Of a stretch of 36,330 bases of DNA, positions 18,442 through 27,534 are shown in pieces. A program made the translations under genes and the position numbers. The notes under the pieces are model-generated. The model saw only the letters and a list, made by a program, of their open reading frames with translations, searched no databases and was not told the origin of the DNA. Source of the DNA: Actinomycetes bacterium. GTDB taxonomy: Bacteria > Actinomycetota > Acidimicrobiia > Acidimicrobiales > Acidimicrobiaceae. The number at the start of each line of letters is the position of its first letter. Position 1 is the stretch's first letter. The stretch covers positions 1 through 36,330 of the forward strand of contig JAKAZZ010000022.1 of NCBI GenBank assembly GCA_021826315.1, in the 5' to 3' direction.

Positions 18442-19137
18442 TTGGTCGGTTGTAGATCAACCTCGTATCTTCATGGATCGACAAAGGTGCCTTCATTCGT
18501 TATGCGCGTCGGTTTACCGTTCACCTACGCCTTGGATCTGATCGCTCAGATCGCTTTGGCGGAGAAGAGAGACCTCTTTATTCGTAAGAGTTGGCTATCG
18601 ATCGCAGTCGTCATCCTTCCGACTCTTCGAGTTGTTGCTAGCGTTAGGGTCTATCGTCGAGTATTTCGCCGCAGACAACTTCACTATTTGATCTACCTAT
18701 CCGTTGCGATTCTTTTCAATCTAGCGGTAGCCGCTTTTCTTTTTGAACGAGGTGCACCCGGTGCAAAGATACGAAGCCTTGGCGATGCAATATGGTGGGT
18801 TGTGGTTATCGCGACCACCGTTGGTTATGGTGATTTCATAACCGTCACTACTGGTGGCAAGGGGGCGGCAGAAGCAGTTATGGTCGTCGGAATCGTGACC
18901 GTAGCTGTGATAACTGCAAAAGTAGCTGCAAATTTCTTAGCCTCGTCGTACGGACAACCTACGAGGGTGTGCAGCGTGAACGACGATATTGCAGTCGGTG
19001 AAGGCGGAGATGAAGGTCTGGCCTCAAGCGCAGCAATCGACTTGGTCAAGGTAGTGCGTCGCCTCGATCACCTTCAACCGTCCATTGATGCACTCACGCG
19101 AAGACTCGATGTCGAGGGCAGCAAGGTGGTTGAATAG
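18442..19137 (+). CDS. Potassium channel-type ion channel, apparently lacking S1-S2
   Basis: Up to 231 aa. The pore is clear: an S5-like helix (about 82-101), pore helix and selectivity filter TTVGYGDF (125-132), then an S6 helix (about 142-168). Before the pore, an amphipathic segment (WLSIAVVILPTLRVVASVRVYRRVFRRR, 51-78) looks like S3/S4 of a voltage-sensor domain with several arginines. Only a short helix precedes it, and I find no S1-S2 in the upstream DNA in any frame. The C-terminus is a short acidic, then helical, tail (LVKVVRRLDHLQPSIDALTRRLD). Starts at 18442 or Met21 (18502) are both possible. It could be a natural short form or a 5'-truncated gene. Confidence 0.75.
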   Translation: MVGCRSTSYLHGSTKVPSFVMRVGLPFTYALDLIAQIALAEKRDLFIRKSWLSIAVVILPTLRVVASVRVYRRVFRRRQLHYLIYLSVAILFNLAVAAFLFERGAPGAKIRSLGDAIWWVVVIATTVGYGDFITVTTGGKGAAEAVMVVGIVTVAVITAKVAANFLASSYGQPTRVCSVNDDIAVGEGGDEGLASSAAIDLVKVVRRLDHLQPSIDALTRRLDVEGSKVVE

Positions 19138-19459
19138 GGACTTTACCTAGAGCGTGGCGTATCGCTTGGTGCGGCTAATTGTCTCACGGTGAGGCTAAGG
19201 TGCATCAGCTATCCAAGTGTCACAGCTACGTTTCTTCGCAACTCAAATGATCCGCGGGGCATTTTCTGCGGTTGGCACTTTATTGGTTGTGCCTTTGTCG
19301 TATCGTTTCTGAATGTTTGATGGAGATGGTTTGGGCCCTTTGCTTGGGATATATTCGACACACTCAACTCGTCCCACCGATTGCCAATTGGCGATATCGT
19401 TTGAAATTTAGTTATGGCGACTTGTGTTAGCCTCGGTGTTGGTTCAGAAGGGGTCTAAA

Positions 19460-21091
19460 TTGGCAGAGGTTCTCGGCGAAGATGTTAGTCCAGCTTTTGG
19501 GGCGGTCCCAGATGGTTACGCACCTAAATGGTCGATGATGCCATTCATTGCACTTGGAGTTGCGATGATTATCGTTGATGCGACGATTGTCAACGTTGCA
19601 CTTCCGACGATGATCTCTACCTTGCACCTGAATAGCTCGGATGCCGAATGGCTTAACTCTATCTACTCACTTGTTTTCGCCTCATTACTGATTACATTGG
19701 GGCGCCTAGGAGACCGCGTCGGTAGACGTAAGCTCTTTGCCATCGGAGTAGTGATCTTCGTAGTAGCTTCGCTATTTACTGCTTTATCATCCGCTGCCTC
19801 GACGATAATCTTCGGCCGCTTCCTTCAGGGCATAGGTGGAGCAATGGTTCTGCCCAACACGTTGTCGCTGGTGAACGCGAACTTCTATGGAAAAGATAGG
19901 CAGATTGCATTTGCTATTTGGGGTTCGACTATCGGTGGCGTTGCTGCATTAGGGCCGCTCCTTGGAGGATGGCTGACTCAGTCATTTTCGTGGCGTTATG
20001 CATTCTTGGTAAATGTGCCCGTTGGGATCGTTATTCTTGTTGGAACTATCTTTGTGGTACGTGAATCCAAGGACGATAAAATCGCCAAGGGTAGCGATCT
20101 CTTTGGCAACTTTACGATTATCGTGTCGCTAACCTTCCTAGTCTTTGGCCTTATCGAGGCGCAGCGATATGGTTGGTTCAAGCCGACCGCAAAACTCGAG
20201 CTTCTCGGTGTGACTTGGTCCTCAACTAAGGTTTCAGCGATTCCTTTTGCCATACTGATATCGATAATAGCATTTGCAATATTCATCATCTATGAACTTC
20301 GAAGAGGACGGACCGGGAAAGCGACTCTGATCGATACAAAGCTGTTTCGAATTTCGTCGTTTACATTTGGAAACATAGCAGCACTCATTATCTCCCTCGG
20401 TGAGTTCGGAATTTTATTTGCACTGCCTCTATTTCTTCAAGGAGCAAGAGGTTATGGCGCATTGGGTACTGGTGTAATTCTCCTCGGACTTGCCGTTGGC
20501 GCATTTTTGGCTGGTGGAGCTGTCGCGCCTCTATCTAAAAGGATTTCAGCTATTTCAGTTGTGCGAATCGGTCTACTCCTTGAGACCGTTGGCGTGGTGG
20601 CGCTAGCGCTTCTAATATCATCGACTGGTGCCGTCACGCTTCTAGTGATTCCGCTCTTCGTCTATGGTTTTGGTGTTGGGTTCGCAACTGCTCAACTTAC
20701 TGGGGTTGTACTATCTGATGTGCCCGTTGCTAAAAGTGGTATCGGCTCAGGTATTTCGTCGACAGCTCGTCAAGTCGGCTCGGCTCTAGGAATTGCCATC
20801 CTTGGAACCGTTCTTTTGAGTAGATTGTCATCTACTTTAACGTCGGCACTTTCACAGGTGCATGCAATACCAAACAGTCTTGCCGCCCAGGCTGTTGCCA
20901 CTGTTCGCGAAAGTGCAGGGGCTGCGATCCCATCCTTGCTTAAGTTACCAAATGGCGCAGCAATCCATAACGCTGCAGTGAACTCAATGGTTAGCGCGAC
21001 CCGCTTTGCAGCATTGACGGCTGCCGCATTCATAGTCATCGGCCTTCTAGCCACATTGTCCTTGCGGGGTAGGGGTGTCGAAAGAAAGTAA
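19460..21091 (+). CDS. MFS drug-efflux type transporter, DHA2 (EmrB/QacA) family
   Basis: ~543-aa proton-coupled exporter with about 14 TM helices. Motif D1 DATIVNVALPTM lies in the first helix, motif A GRLGDRVGRRKLFAIG follows the second, FGRFLQGIGGAMVLPNTLSLV marks helix 4, and motif C-like GSTIGGVAALGPLLGGWLTQ marks helix 5. Substrate unknown; members export drugs, dyes or metabolites. The frame opens at GTG 19424, but TTG 19460 has AGAAGGGG at a suitable distance, so I prefer it. The gene ends in a strong terminator. No dedicated regulator gene is adjacent. Confidence 0.88.
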   Translation: MAEVLGEDVSPAFGAVPDGYAPKWSMMPFIALGVAMIIVDATIVNVALPTMISTLHLNSSDAEWLNSIYSLVFASLLITLGRLGDRVGRRKLFAIGVVIFVVASLFTALSSAASTIIFGRFLQGIGGAMVLPNTLSLVNANFYGKDRQIAFAIWGSTIGGVAALGPLLGGWLTQSFSWRYAFLVNVPVGIVILVGTIFVVRESKDDKIAKGSDLFGNFTIIVSLTFLVFGLIEAQRYGWFKPTAKLELLGVTWSSTKVSAIPFAILISIIAFAIFIIYELRRGRTGKATLIDTKLFRISSFTFGNIAALIISLGEFGILFALPLFLQGARGYGALGTGVILLGLAVGAFLAGGAVAPLSKRISAISVVRIGLLLETVGVVALALLISSTGAVTLLVIPLFVYGFGVGFATAQLTGVVLSDVPVAKSGIGSGISSTARQVGSALGIAILGTVLLSRLSSTLTSALSQVHAIPNSLAAQAVATVRESAGAAIPSLLKLPNGAAIHNAAVNSMVSATRFAALTAAAFIVIGLLATLSLRGRGVERK

Positions 21092-21138
21092 CTCAGCAAA
21101 ACTGTGGTGCGTTACAGATCCACACTCTGAGTGGGTAT

Positions 21139-21175
21139 AAAAAAAGGACCCCCTACTGGAGAGGGCCCTTTTTTA
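21139..21175. terminator. Intrinsic terminator after the MFS gene (symmetric)
   Basis: A-run AAAAAAGG, then CCC paired with GGG, and CCTTTTTT: a hairpin flanked by an A-run and a T-run, about 50 bp after the MFS stop codon. The symmetry would allow termination from both directions. Confidence 0.88.
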
Positions 21176-22117
21176 TTTGGGTCGCGAGTGTAAACATAAC
21201 TTTTGGGTCGCAAGTAAAAGGTATATTTAACTACTCAACGATAATAGCAAGAAAGAGGCGCTTATTATTCCATAAATTGGTACCTTGACTTATTTATGGC
21301 AATAATGTGCCAAATGTCTCTTTGAAATTGAATTTTCTAATCAATTATTAACCTAATTCTAAGGTTTATCGAGGCTGCGGGGCTGTGACAGCGCTTCCAT
21401 CCTGCTTATTGCCGATTCATCGGTCGAGCTATAAAATTGATAAACATTAATTTGTATTCATATGTTTTTCAGAGATTCCATTAATTCATTTTGTAAATAA
21501 ATAAACCGCCACGTTCCTTTTGGCGATAATTGACGTCTATGACACATATGTAGTGGTATTTCAACTGGTTTCCGACTTTGATAAGCCGAAGATTAGTGGT
21601 CATGATTGGCGCCTCACGCAGTCTTTTCGACTGGAGCAATTAGCTACCACGTAATTGTTTGCGTTTTTGTTGTGTTGTTTTTCTGCATAACTCCACATCG
21701 TGCGTTTGACGTTTGAAGGTGACACGCCATCGCCCTGAGAGAGATCGACTGTGGAAGTCCCTTTGGTCTCTTGCGCTATCTGGCTACTAGGTGAGCGGGG
21801 CATAGGCGTAGCAATCTGAGTTGATTACAAAGTAAAGGCAATCAATATTGTGAACTGCGAGGCGATGGAAGCTTCTCTTTCGTTGCGATGATTCGAGCTC
21901 TGAGCCGAAGGATCAACCAGAACGTCTTTGGTACTTAGCTTCCTGGAGACCGTGAGCGGCGAAATTGCAGAGGAAGTTTCGATTGGCTCTTTCTAATAGG
22001 TACTGCTGTTAGAGCCAATCGATGGACTGCGTTAATATCCGCCGAGCTAAATAGCTAAGGTCGTAATTTCTACTAGACCACGCTTCTAACTATAAGTTTT
22101 CTTTCTCGAGTACTCCC
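21176..22117. other. AT-rich intergenic region
   Basis: About 940 bp with no convincing gene. It holds two direct copies of TTTGGGTCGCrAGT 26 bp apart (21176-21189 and 21202-21215) and a long hairpin at 21979-22022. A 67-codon minus ORF (21600-21803) shows no known motif. It may contain undetected decayed sequence. Confidence 0.5.
21979..22022. repeat. Long perfect inverted repeat (hairpin)
   Basis: Arms TCGATTGGCTCT and AGAGCCAATCGA match over 12 bp around a 20-nt loop whose ends can pair further (AATAG with CTGTT). It lies about 95 bp beyond the stop of the minus-strand DIC pump gene. Neither side has a T-run, so it may be an mRNA 3'-end structure rather than a classical terminator. Confidence 0.6.
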
Positions 22118-25100
22118 TTATGCCGTTGGCTCGAACGATGGGTTAGTTGTGACTTGATCGTCGCCGAAATCTCCTAGAGAGTTGGCGATCAAATTATGGA
22201 CATCGTAGAAGCGGCCATCTGAGCTATCCAAGACCAGAAGGTGCATCCAGCGATTCATGATCGTATCTTTCAAGAGGCGGTTTTTCGAAATGATCGAGGC
22301 CACCGTCTCCTTGTTTGCGTAGATCACCCCAGTCAAGCGCAGCGGAAGGTGGGCGATTCGACCCTGTGGAGAGGTATAGGCTTGTCGCGCTAATCCTCCA
22401 ATGAGGTCTCCGCTTGTACCGGAGATTGCCCCTAAATTTGATATTGGATTCAGGATGGTCTTGTTTGAGGTGATCACACTCTCGTCGAGAGCTGCAAAGA
22501 AGTAACTCTTAGAGATCATCTCGCCCACGATCATAGGCGCTGACATGATTGATTCCAAGGTAGCTCCGTCGGGATCAAACCTAAGGTCGTAGGATTGAAG
22601 GAAGGATCGTCCCCCTAGATCTAGGCCGCGGGTCATCTCGCGTGGAGCGATGATGAAGCTAGCGGCATTCGCAAGGCCCATTTCGGGCCATCCTTCAAAC
22701 CACCAGTTACTTCTTACGTCGCCTTGGCGAGAAAGACCATTTAGATTTGAGAAGTTTGAAGTCTTGGTCGTAGCCTGATTTATCTCAGAGACCAACTTTA
22801 TAAGTCCCAAGGTGACCGTGGTGGTGTCATCGATTTCAGAGACAATGTCGATATTGGCCCGAGTGGTATCGTGGACTGCCGAGATGAATTTAGTTGTGGT
22901 GGGGATCTGAACTCCATACGTTGCTAAACGCTCACGAATTTCGCGATGGTTTAGAAGTTTCGAAACAAGGGTCGCATTTTCTGCTCCAGAGTTGCCGCCA
23001 CATGCGCCGCATTGATATGCCATTCGATGGAGTTGATTGGTGTTAGTCGAGTGGTGACCAACTAGGACGACGGTGTCGGCGAAGTCCTTTACCAAGCCGA
23101 TTGACTTTAGTGTTGTTGCCATAAGGTAGGTTATCTCCTCTAGCTCTTCATCTTCCATCTCCTCCAATTCAATGCTTCGAAGTGCCTCGATGTCAGCCTT
23201 TTGAGTGGCTTTTCCATTTCGAATTTTGGCGAAGAAGTTAGGGAGGTTCGTCTTTAGGAACGACGCGATACCCATATAGCCACCGATTACCTCAGCACTA
23301 ATAAGAGATAGGGATGGCACGTTGTCGAGGAGTTCATAGCTAGCAGCTATGTCGTTTAGGAGCTCCTCTGAATCGGAGACGACTCTTTTCGAGCTAGCCC
23401 ATCGAATTGGGTCAAGGAGGATTGGTGCTCGAAGTGTTGAAGGCTTGGCTTGACGTACCCGAAAGGGTAGGCCGAAGAAGCCCGCGAGTCCAAATGTGCG
23501 TACGTCTGAGAAGTCCTCTTCAATCATTCGTCGCATTGGTTCGCTCCTGACGTCGATACAAAAGAGCATGTCGATGCTGTTGGTACGATCCAGGGGACCG
23601 CTAACTGCATTATTTGATATCTTGCTTACCAGGCCGACTTGGTAGGTTAGCTCGAGAGCTCGCTGTGCAACTATTCGCACCGCATCTTCTTTGGGTGCCA
23701 ATTCGCCAACGATATCATCGGTTGCCATATGGCGATCATTTTTGGTGGCGTTAGCAAGAGCGTCCGTTGATTCCGACGTTGGTTTACTTTCGTCTTTACA
23801 GACATCGCGATAGTTGATGCCAACAACGAGTTCGGTGAAGAGGAGGGCGAAGGTAATGGCTGCTACTGCAAGGTCTCGTCGCCCCTCCCCAATCCCTCCT
23901 TCGTTGGAGCGATTCATGAGGGTTAGCCATCCTGGGATGATTGTATTAGTTGCTTCGACCAACTGTGAGACTTGGTTGTTACTAGAGGCTCCAAGGAGAT
24001 TAGCTATATGGGCGATTTTGTGAGTCATCAGCTCTAGTAGTTCATCGTTATTGGTGCATTTGCCCTTGACTAATGTGGCAAAGTCGTGACCGAGGGTGAG
24101 CTCTAAGATTCGAAGTGCTATTGCGTTATCTTCGTCAACGACCCTTCCACCTTCCAATAGTGCATCCATGAGGAGGATAGACACTTCTTCTGTGAGTTCA
24201 TCGAAGCTCGCTCCGGTTCTGCTGCTGCGAGCGCTACCAACGTGTTCCCATTTGACTGTTGAGGAAGTTGTGGCAAGGAGGCTCTTTGTTGCACTCTCTA
24301 GCGCACTCTTAGTTTGAAGCTGCTGGGGGACGAGTTCGGGATATAGGGCCAAGGTGTCCTCGACTGCCGCAGGGATCTGCTCGGAGGATATCTCACCTTT
24401 GGAGTACAGGTCGGCAAGGGTTGCTAGTGACGGTAGTGGGAGGTCTCTATTTGGGGTAGTGATATCGAGGAAGTTCTTTTCAATCTGCGATTGAAATGGG
24501 TTCACAGCGACGAAGTTCACCGTTGGAAGTGATAGGGCAATAGTGGAAGTTACCCTTTCGATCCCTAGGTTCACCGAAGAAAGATTGGCTTGATCGATAT
24601 TGTCCTTCGAGATAGCCAGCGATCGTGCCCTGCTCAACTTGCCATGGTATACAAGCGCATTCATTGAAGCGGCGTAACTTCGGTGAAGGATATGGCCGAG
24701 AGCAAGTTTGTCGATCTTTACTGATCGCTTTATTGCAACCGGTGCAATGAGTGATAGTAGAGTTGGAATCCAGATGCCTAGGTGAACGCTCTCTAGGTTT
24801 GTGTAGTGGTTAGCCGCTACCTTGCTGATGGCGATGAAGATCAACCAAGGAGCGACGATAATCGATGCTGCTAGAGTTCGCGCCAGAGTCGATGCGCCAA
24901 CCCGATCCTTGTGGCCAAAGCTAACACTTATTGCAACGTAAAGGGCGATTCCGAAGCCAACAGACTCTGGAATAAGCGAGCTTAGGTTGACTGGGGTGAT
25001 CTTTCCGGTTGCAATGGTTGCAACCGTCATAACGGCTATGGCCACTACTCCCGAGGCTACGGCCCTTAGAGGGTTTCGGGATTTGAAGATCTTTGAACTA

Positions 25101-26038
25101 GCCGATTTGCGATTGCTAGTTGCCTTGTCACTTATAAGTTCAGACTTGTTGAAGGGGTCGCTTGGGGCATCGTACAAGAGATAGCTCTTGAATAGACCGT
25201 GGCCGACTGCGTGGAAGAGACCTAGTACAGGTAGTCCTGAGAGGATTTCGAGGACCATAAATGACATCTGACCGCAAGTAGATACCGCCAATCGTCCCTT
25301 TACGTCTTTAGCGTATGACTTTGCGAGTGAGCTCCAGATGATGGTAGCGATGGCAAGGATGACTATGGCGACGAGAATTCTCTTGTCGAGGGACTGGTAG
25401 TTGCCAAAGTAGATTAGCGCAATTGCTGGTGCGTTTACATATCCTCCATGGAGCATGACGCTCGCAGCAGTTGGTGCGTTCACACTAGCTACTACCCACT
25501 TACTAAATGGCAGCAGACCCGCACGACTGAAGGTCCATATGATCAAGGTGATCTGGGTCAATTTTTGATTCGGGTGGCCATTGGTGGCGGCGCTTACCGC
25601 TACCAAAAGGAGATCACCGATATGGAGGTGCCACGGGTAACGGGGACGCTTCGATCGATCTTGGAAGGGGATTAGGAACGTCGCATAACCCAAGGCGAGG
25701 GTCGAGATTGTTGTGGCGATTGAGAATTGGATTAGCGATGGTGAAAATACCATGGCGAAGGTAGAGAGAAAGAAGATCGACGATGAGTACAGAAACTTCT
25801 TGACATTAGGTTCGCTTCGCATTGTGCCATCGGCGTATGCAAAGACGGTATTTGCGATAATCGTAACTAGGACGACAAAGAGTGCCCTAGATAGATTGAA
25901 GGAGATTCCGAGTATCGGCTGCCCCGACGAAAGTTGAAGGGCGAGGGTCCGAGTTCTGCTTCCTAAGGCAGATAGGACAGCTGTAGTTGCTATGTAGGCA
26001 AAGCCAATTACAAATGGAGTGTACTTCAGTGATCGCAT
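22118..26038 (-). CDS. Fused DabB-DabA-like inorganic carbon uptake pump
   Basis: A single polypeptide of ~1306 aa. The first ~500 residues are a polytopic NuoL/MrpA-like proton-channel domain (FSRAGLLPFSKWVVASVNAP then TAASVMLHGGYVNAPAIALI), as in DabB. The rest is DUF2309/DabA: it opens with LSLPTVNFVAVNPF and carries the zinc-site pattern of DabA (CIDVRSE, GHHS, and CGACGG 15 residues after the first His), i.e. Cys827, Asp829, His995, Cys1010. In characterised systems DabA and DabB are separate subunits that couple proton flow to CO2 hydration and bicarbonate accumulation. The frame extends to ATG 26110, but I prefer ATG 26038 because TTGACA/TATATC promoter boxes end just before it and it starts directly with a TM helix. 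Confidence 0.85.
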   Translation of the reverse strand: MRSLKYTPFVIGFAYIATTAVLSALGSRTRTLALQLSSGQPILGISFNLSRALFVVLVTIIANTVFAYADGTMRSEPNVKKFLYSSSIFFLSTFAMVFSPSLIQFSIATTISTLALGYATFLIPFQDRSKRPRYPWHLHIGDLLLVAVSAATNGHPNQKLTQITLIIWTFSRAGLLPFSKWVVASVNAPTAASVMLHGGYVNAPAIALIYFGNYQSLDKRILVAIVILAIATIIWSSLAKSYAKDVKGRLAVSTCGQMSFMVLEILSGLPVLGLFHAVGHGLFKSYLLYDAPSDPFNKSELISDKATSNRKSASSKIFKSRNPLRAVASGVVAIAVMTVATIATGKITPVNLSSLIPESVGFGIALYVAISVSFGHKDRVGASTLARTLAASIIVAPWLIFIAISKVAANHYTNLESVHLGIWIPTLLSLIAPVAIKRSVKIDKLALGHILHRSYAASMNALVYHGKLSRARSLAISKDNIDQANLSSVNLGIERVTSTIALSLPTVNFVAVNPFQSQIEKNFLDITTPNRDLPLPSLATLADLYSKGEISSEQIPAAVEDTLALYPELVPQQLQTKSALESATKSLLATTSSTVKWEHVGSARSSRTGASFDELTEEVSILLMDALLEGGRVVDEDNAIALRILELTLGHDFATLVKGKCTNNDELLELMTHKIAHIANLLGASSNNQVSQLVEATNTIIPGWLTLMNRSNEGGIGEGRRDLAVAAITFALLFTELVVGINYRDVCKDESKPTSESTDALANATKNDRHMATDDIVGELAPKEDAVRIVAQRALELTYQVGLVSKISNNAVSGPLDRTNSIDMLFCIDVRSEPMRRMIEEDFSDVRTFGLAGFFGLPFRVRQAKPSTLRAPILLDPIRWASSKRVVSDSEELLNDIAASYELLDNVPSLSLISAEVIGGYMGIASFLKTNLPNFFAKIRNGKATQKADIEALRSIELEEMEDEELEEITYLMATTLKSIGLVKDFADTVVLVGHHSTNTNQLHRMAYQCGACGGNSGAENATLVSKLLNHREIRERLATYGVQIPTTTKFISAVHDTTRANIDIVSEIDDTTTVTLGLIKLVSEINQATTKTSNFSNLNGLSRQGDVRSNWWFEGWPEMGLANAASFIIAPREMTRGLDLGGRSFLQSYDLRFDPDGATLESIMSAPMIVGEMISKSYFFAALDESVITSNKTILNPISNLGAISGTSGDLIGGLARQAYTSPQGRIAHLPLRLTGVIYANKETVASIISKNRLLKDTIMNRWMHLLVLDSSDGRFYDVHNLIANSLGDFGDDQVTTNPSFEPTA

Positions 26039-26046
26039 GGATACAT

Positions 26047-26077
26047 GATATAAGAAATACTTTTCATATGTTGTCAA
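26047..26077 (-). promoter_or_regulatory. Predicted promoter of the dabBA-like gene
   Basis: Minus strand: consensus -35 TTGACA (26077-26072) and -10 TATATC (26052-26047) with an 18-19 bp spacer. The -10 box ends 8 bp before the preferred ATG, consistent with a leaderless or nearly leaderless transcript. Confidence 0.5.
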
Positions 26078-26339
26078 TATACGCAAAGTTTTTCGTATGA
26101 AATTTGTCACGACCTACTGAGTCGTTGTGTGCATCCTGAACTACGTACAGATGCCCATTGGATCTCTCCGGTGGCAATTTCTTCATGGACTGCGATCGAA
26201 TGTGTATCAACCGACCGAAGGGCCCCCGGATTCGACCACGTCGCCGCCGAATTGTACGCCGCATTTAGCCTTTCACCGCTTCGGTAACTTTCGCCGGCGT
26301 TTGCAAGAAGTCATCGTTGTAGTGGGTAATCTCGTAACT

Positions 26340-27068
26340 ATGGATCATCACGGTAGAACCGCTCGATTAGAGCTAGAAGATGCAAATGTTAGAAGGTTTG
26401 CGGCGAAGGTATTAGATGTTTCAAGCGAAGGCATAGTCTTGGATCGGTCCGCTTTCTACCCAGGAGGGGGAGGGCAGCCCCCGGATTTTGGTGCCCTCAG
26501 CTTCGATGGCATCTTCTGTCGGATTTTAGGGGTACGAAAGGGCGACGATCTCTACCTCATTCCCAATGAAGAAGATCCACTACCCGCTGTTGGGACGTCC
26601 GTTGAAGGTATCATCGACGATGTTCGCAGATTTCAATTGATGCGTACCCACAGCGCACTTCATCTCCTTTCGGGCGTTGTATTTAGAGATTTTGGCGCCT
26701 TGGTTACTGGCGGTAATATGGAGCCGCTTTCGGCGCGACTTGACTTCAACTTGTCAGAAGTACCACCTGGCTTCAAGGAGACGATCGACGAGATGTGCAA
26801 CTTAGAGGTCAGTGCCAATAGAGCCATCACGACGTATAGCCTTCCGCGTGATGAAGCCTTTGCGATCCCAGACATAATTAGAACCGCGACAAACCTCTTG
26901 CCGGATGATCTTGAGATCGTCAGGATCGTTGACATCAACGGCCTCGACGTGCAGGCAGATGGAGGTACTCATGTGTCGTCTACCGCTCAAATCAAACGAA
27001 TGAGAGTTGCCAAAGTAGAAAACAAGGGTAAGGGTTTTAGAAGAGTCAAGATCGAACTCGAGGAGTAA
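26340..27068 (+). CDS. Alanyl-tRNA editing protein, AlaX type
   Basis: ~242-aa free-standing trans-editing hydrolase that removes Ser (or Gly) from mischarged tRNA-Ala in the cytosol. It has the N-terminal Gly-rich FYPGGGGQPPDFG motif of the AlaRS-related fold, the first metal motif THSALHLLS (HxxxH) and the second, DVQADGGTHVSSTAQI. In the last motif the usual Cys of CGGTH is replaced by Asp, as I recall for some AlaX proteins. The frame is open from 26127, but those 71 extra residues are unlike AlaX. ATG 26340 gives the family's normal length. Divergent from the DIC pump gene. Confidence 0.88.
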   Translation: MDHHGRTARLELEDANVRRFAAKVLDVSSEGIVLDRSAFYPGGGGQPPDFGALSFDGIFCRILGVRKGDDLYLIPNEEDPLPAVGTSVEGIIDDVRRFQLMRTHSALHLLSGVVFRDFGALVTGGNMEPLSARLDFNLSEVPPGFKETIDEMCNLEVSANRAITTYSLPRDEAFAIPDIIRTATNLLPDDLEIVRIVDINGLDVQADGGTHVSSTAQIKRMRVAKVENKGKGFRRVKIELEE

Positions 27069-27069
27069 T

Positions 27070-27118
27070 TGCTTTTGTTTTGCTATTTTTCGATCTTGGC
27101 AAAAGCACTGGCCCTTTT
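27070..27118 (+). terminator. Possible terminator after alaX
   Basis: TGCTTTTG (27070-27077) pairs with CAAAAGCA (27100-27107) around a 22-nt loop, and a C-rich step leads to TTTTTT. The large loop makes this weaker than the other terminators. Confidence 0.35.
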
Positions 27119-27534
27119 TTGACTTATCGACCTCAAAGAGAGCTGCAACTGCGTTTTTCTTTAGATCCTCTGGGTACCTTTCGATCGGTCTCTGTCTTCC
27201 CCCTCACGGAAGCAAAAATCAAGGTAGGTGACAAGGCTCTTGGCAGAGAGGGGTTGCTAAGGCACCCCGATCTGCAGTTATGCGGCTTTGAGGTACACGC
27301 TCAGTGGGGCTGGGTAGTTCTGTTATTCCTGCATAGGCGATAACGGCCTGTCTTTTCTTTGGCCTACCCAATTGTTAGTTGGATCGAGTTGTTATTTTTC
27401 GTTCTATGCATGGTGAATTAGGGCCGACCTAACCTTCAAGGGGCCGTGAGTAGATCGTTTATAGTTCAAGTAATTTCCCTTCAGTTTGGTAACTTCTTCT
27501 GCCGACAAAAGATCCGTAGGGTAAGGACGGAATC
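27119..27534. other. Intergenic region without recognised features
   Basis: About 415 bp between alaX and the lipoprotein gene. An 87-codon ORF (27080-27343) lacks a ribosome site and known motifs. AAGGACGGA just before 27535 is the likely ribosome site of the next gene. Confidence 0.45.

Noticed and set aside
26127-26339. 71-residue N-terminal extension of AlaX
   Set aside because: It does not resemble the family, which begins near ATG 26340, and it overlaps the likely promoter region.
27080-27343. 87-codon plus-strand ORF after alaX
   Set aside because: It starts inside the probable terminator, lacks a ribosome site and has no known motif.
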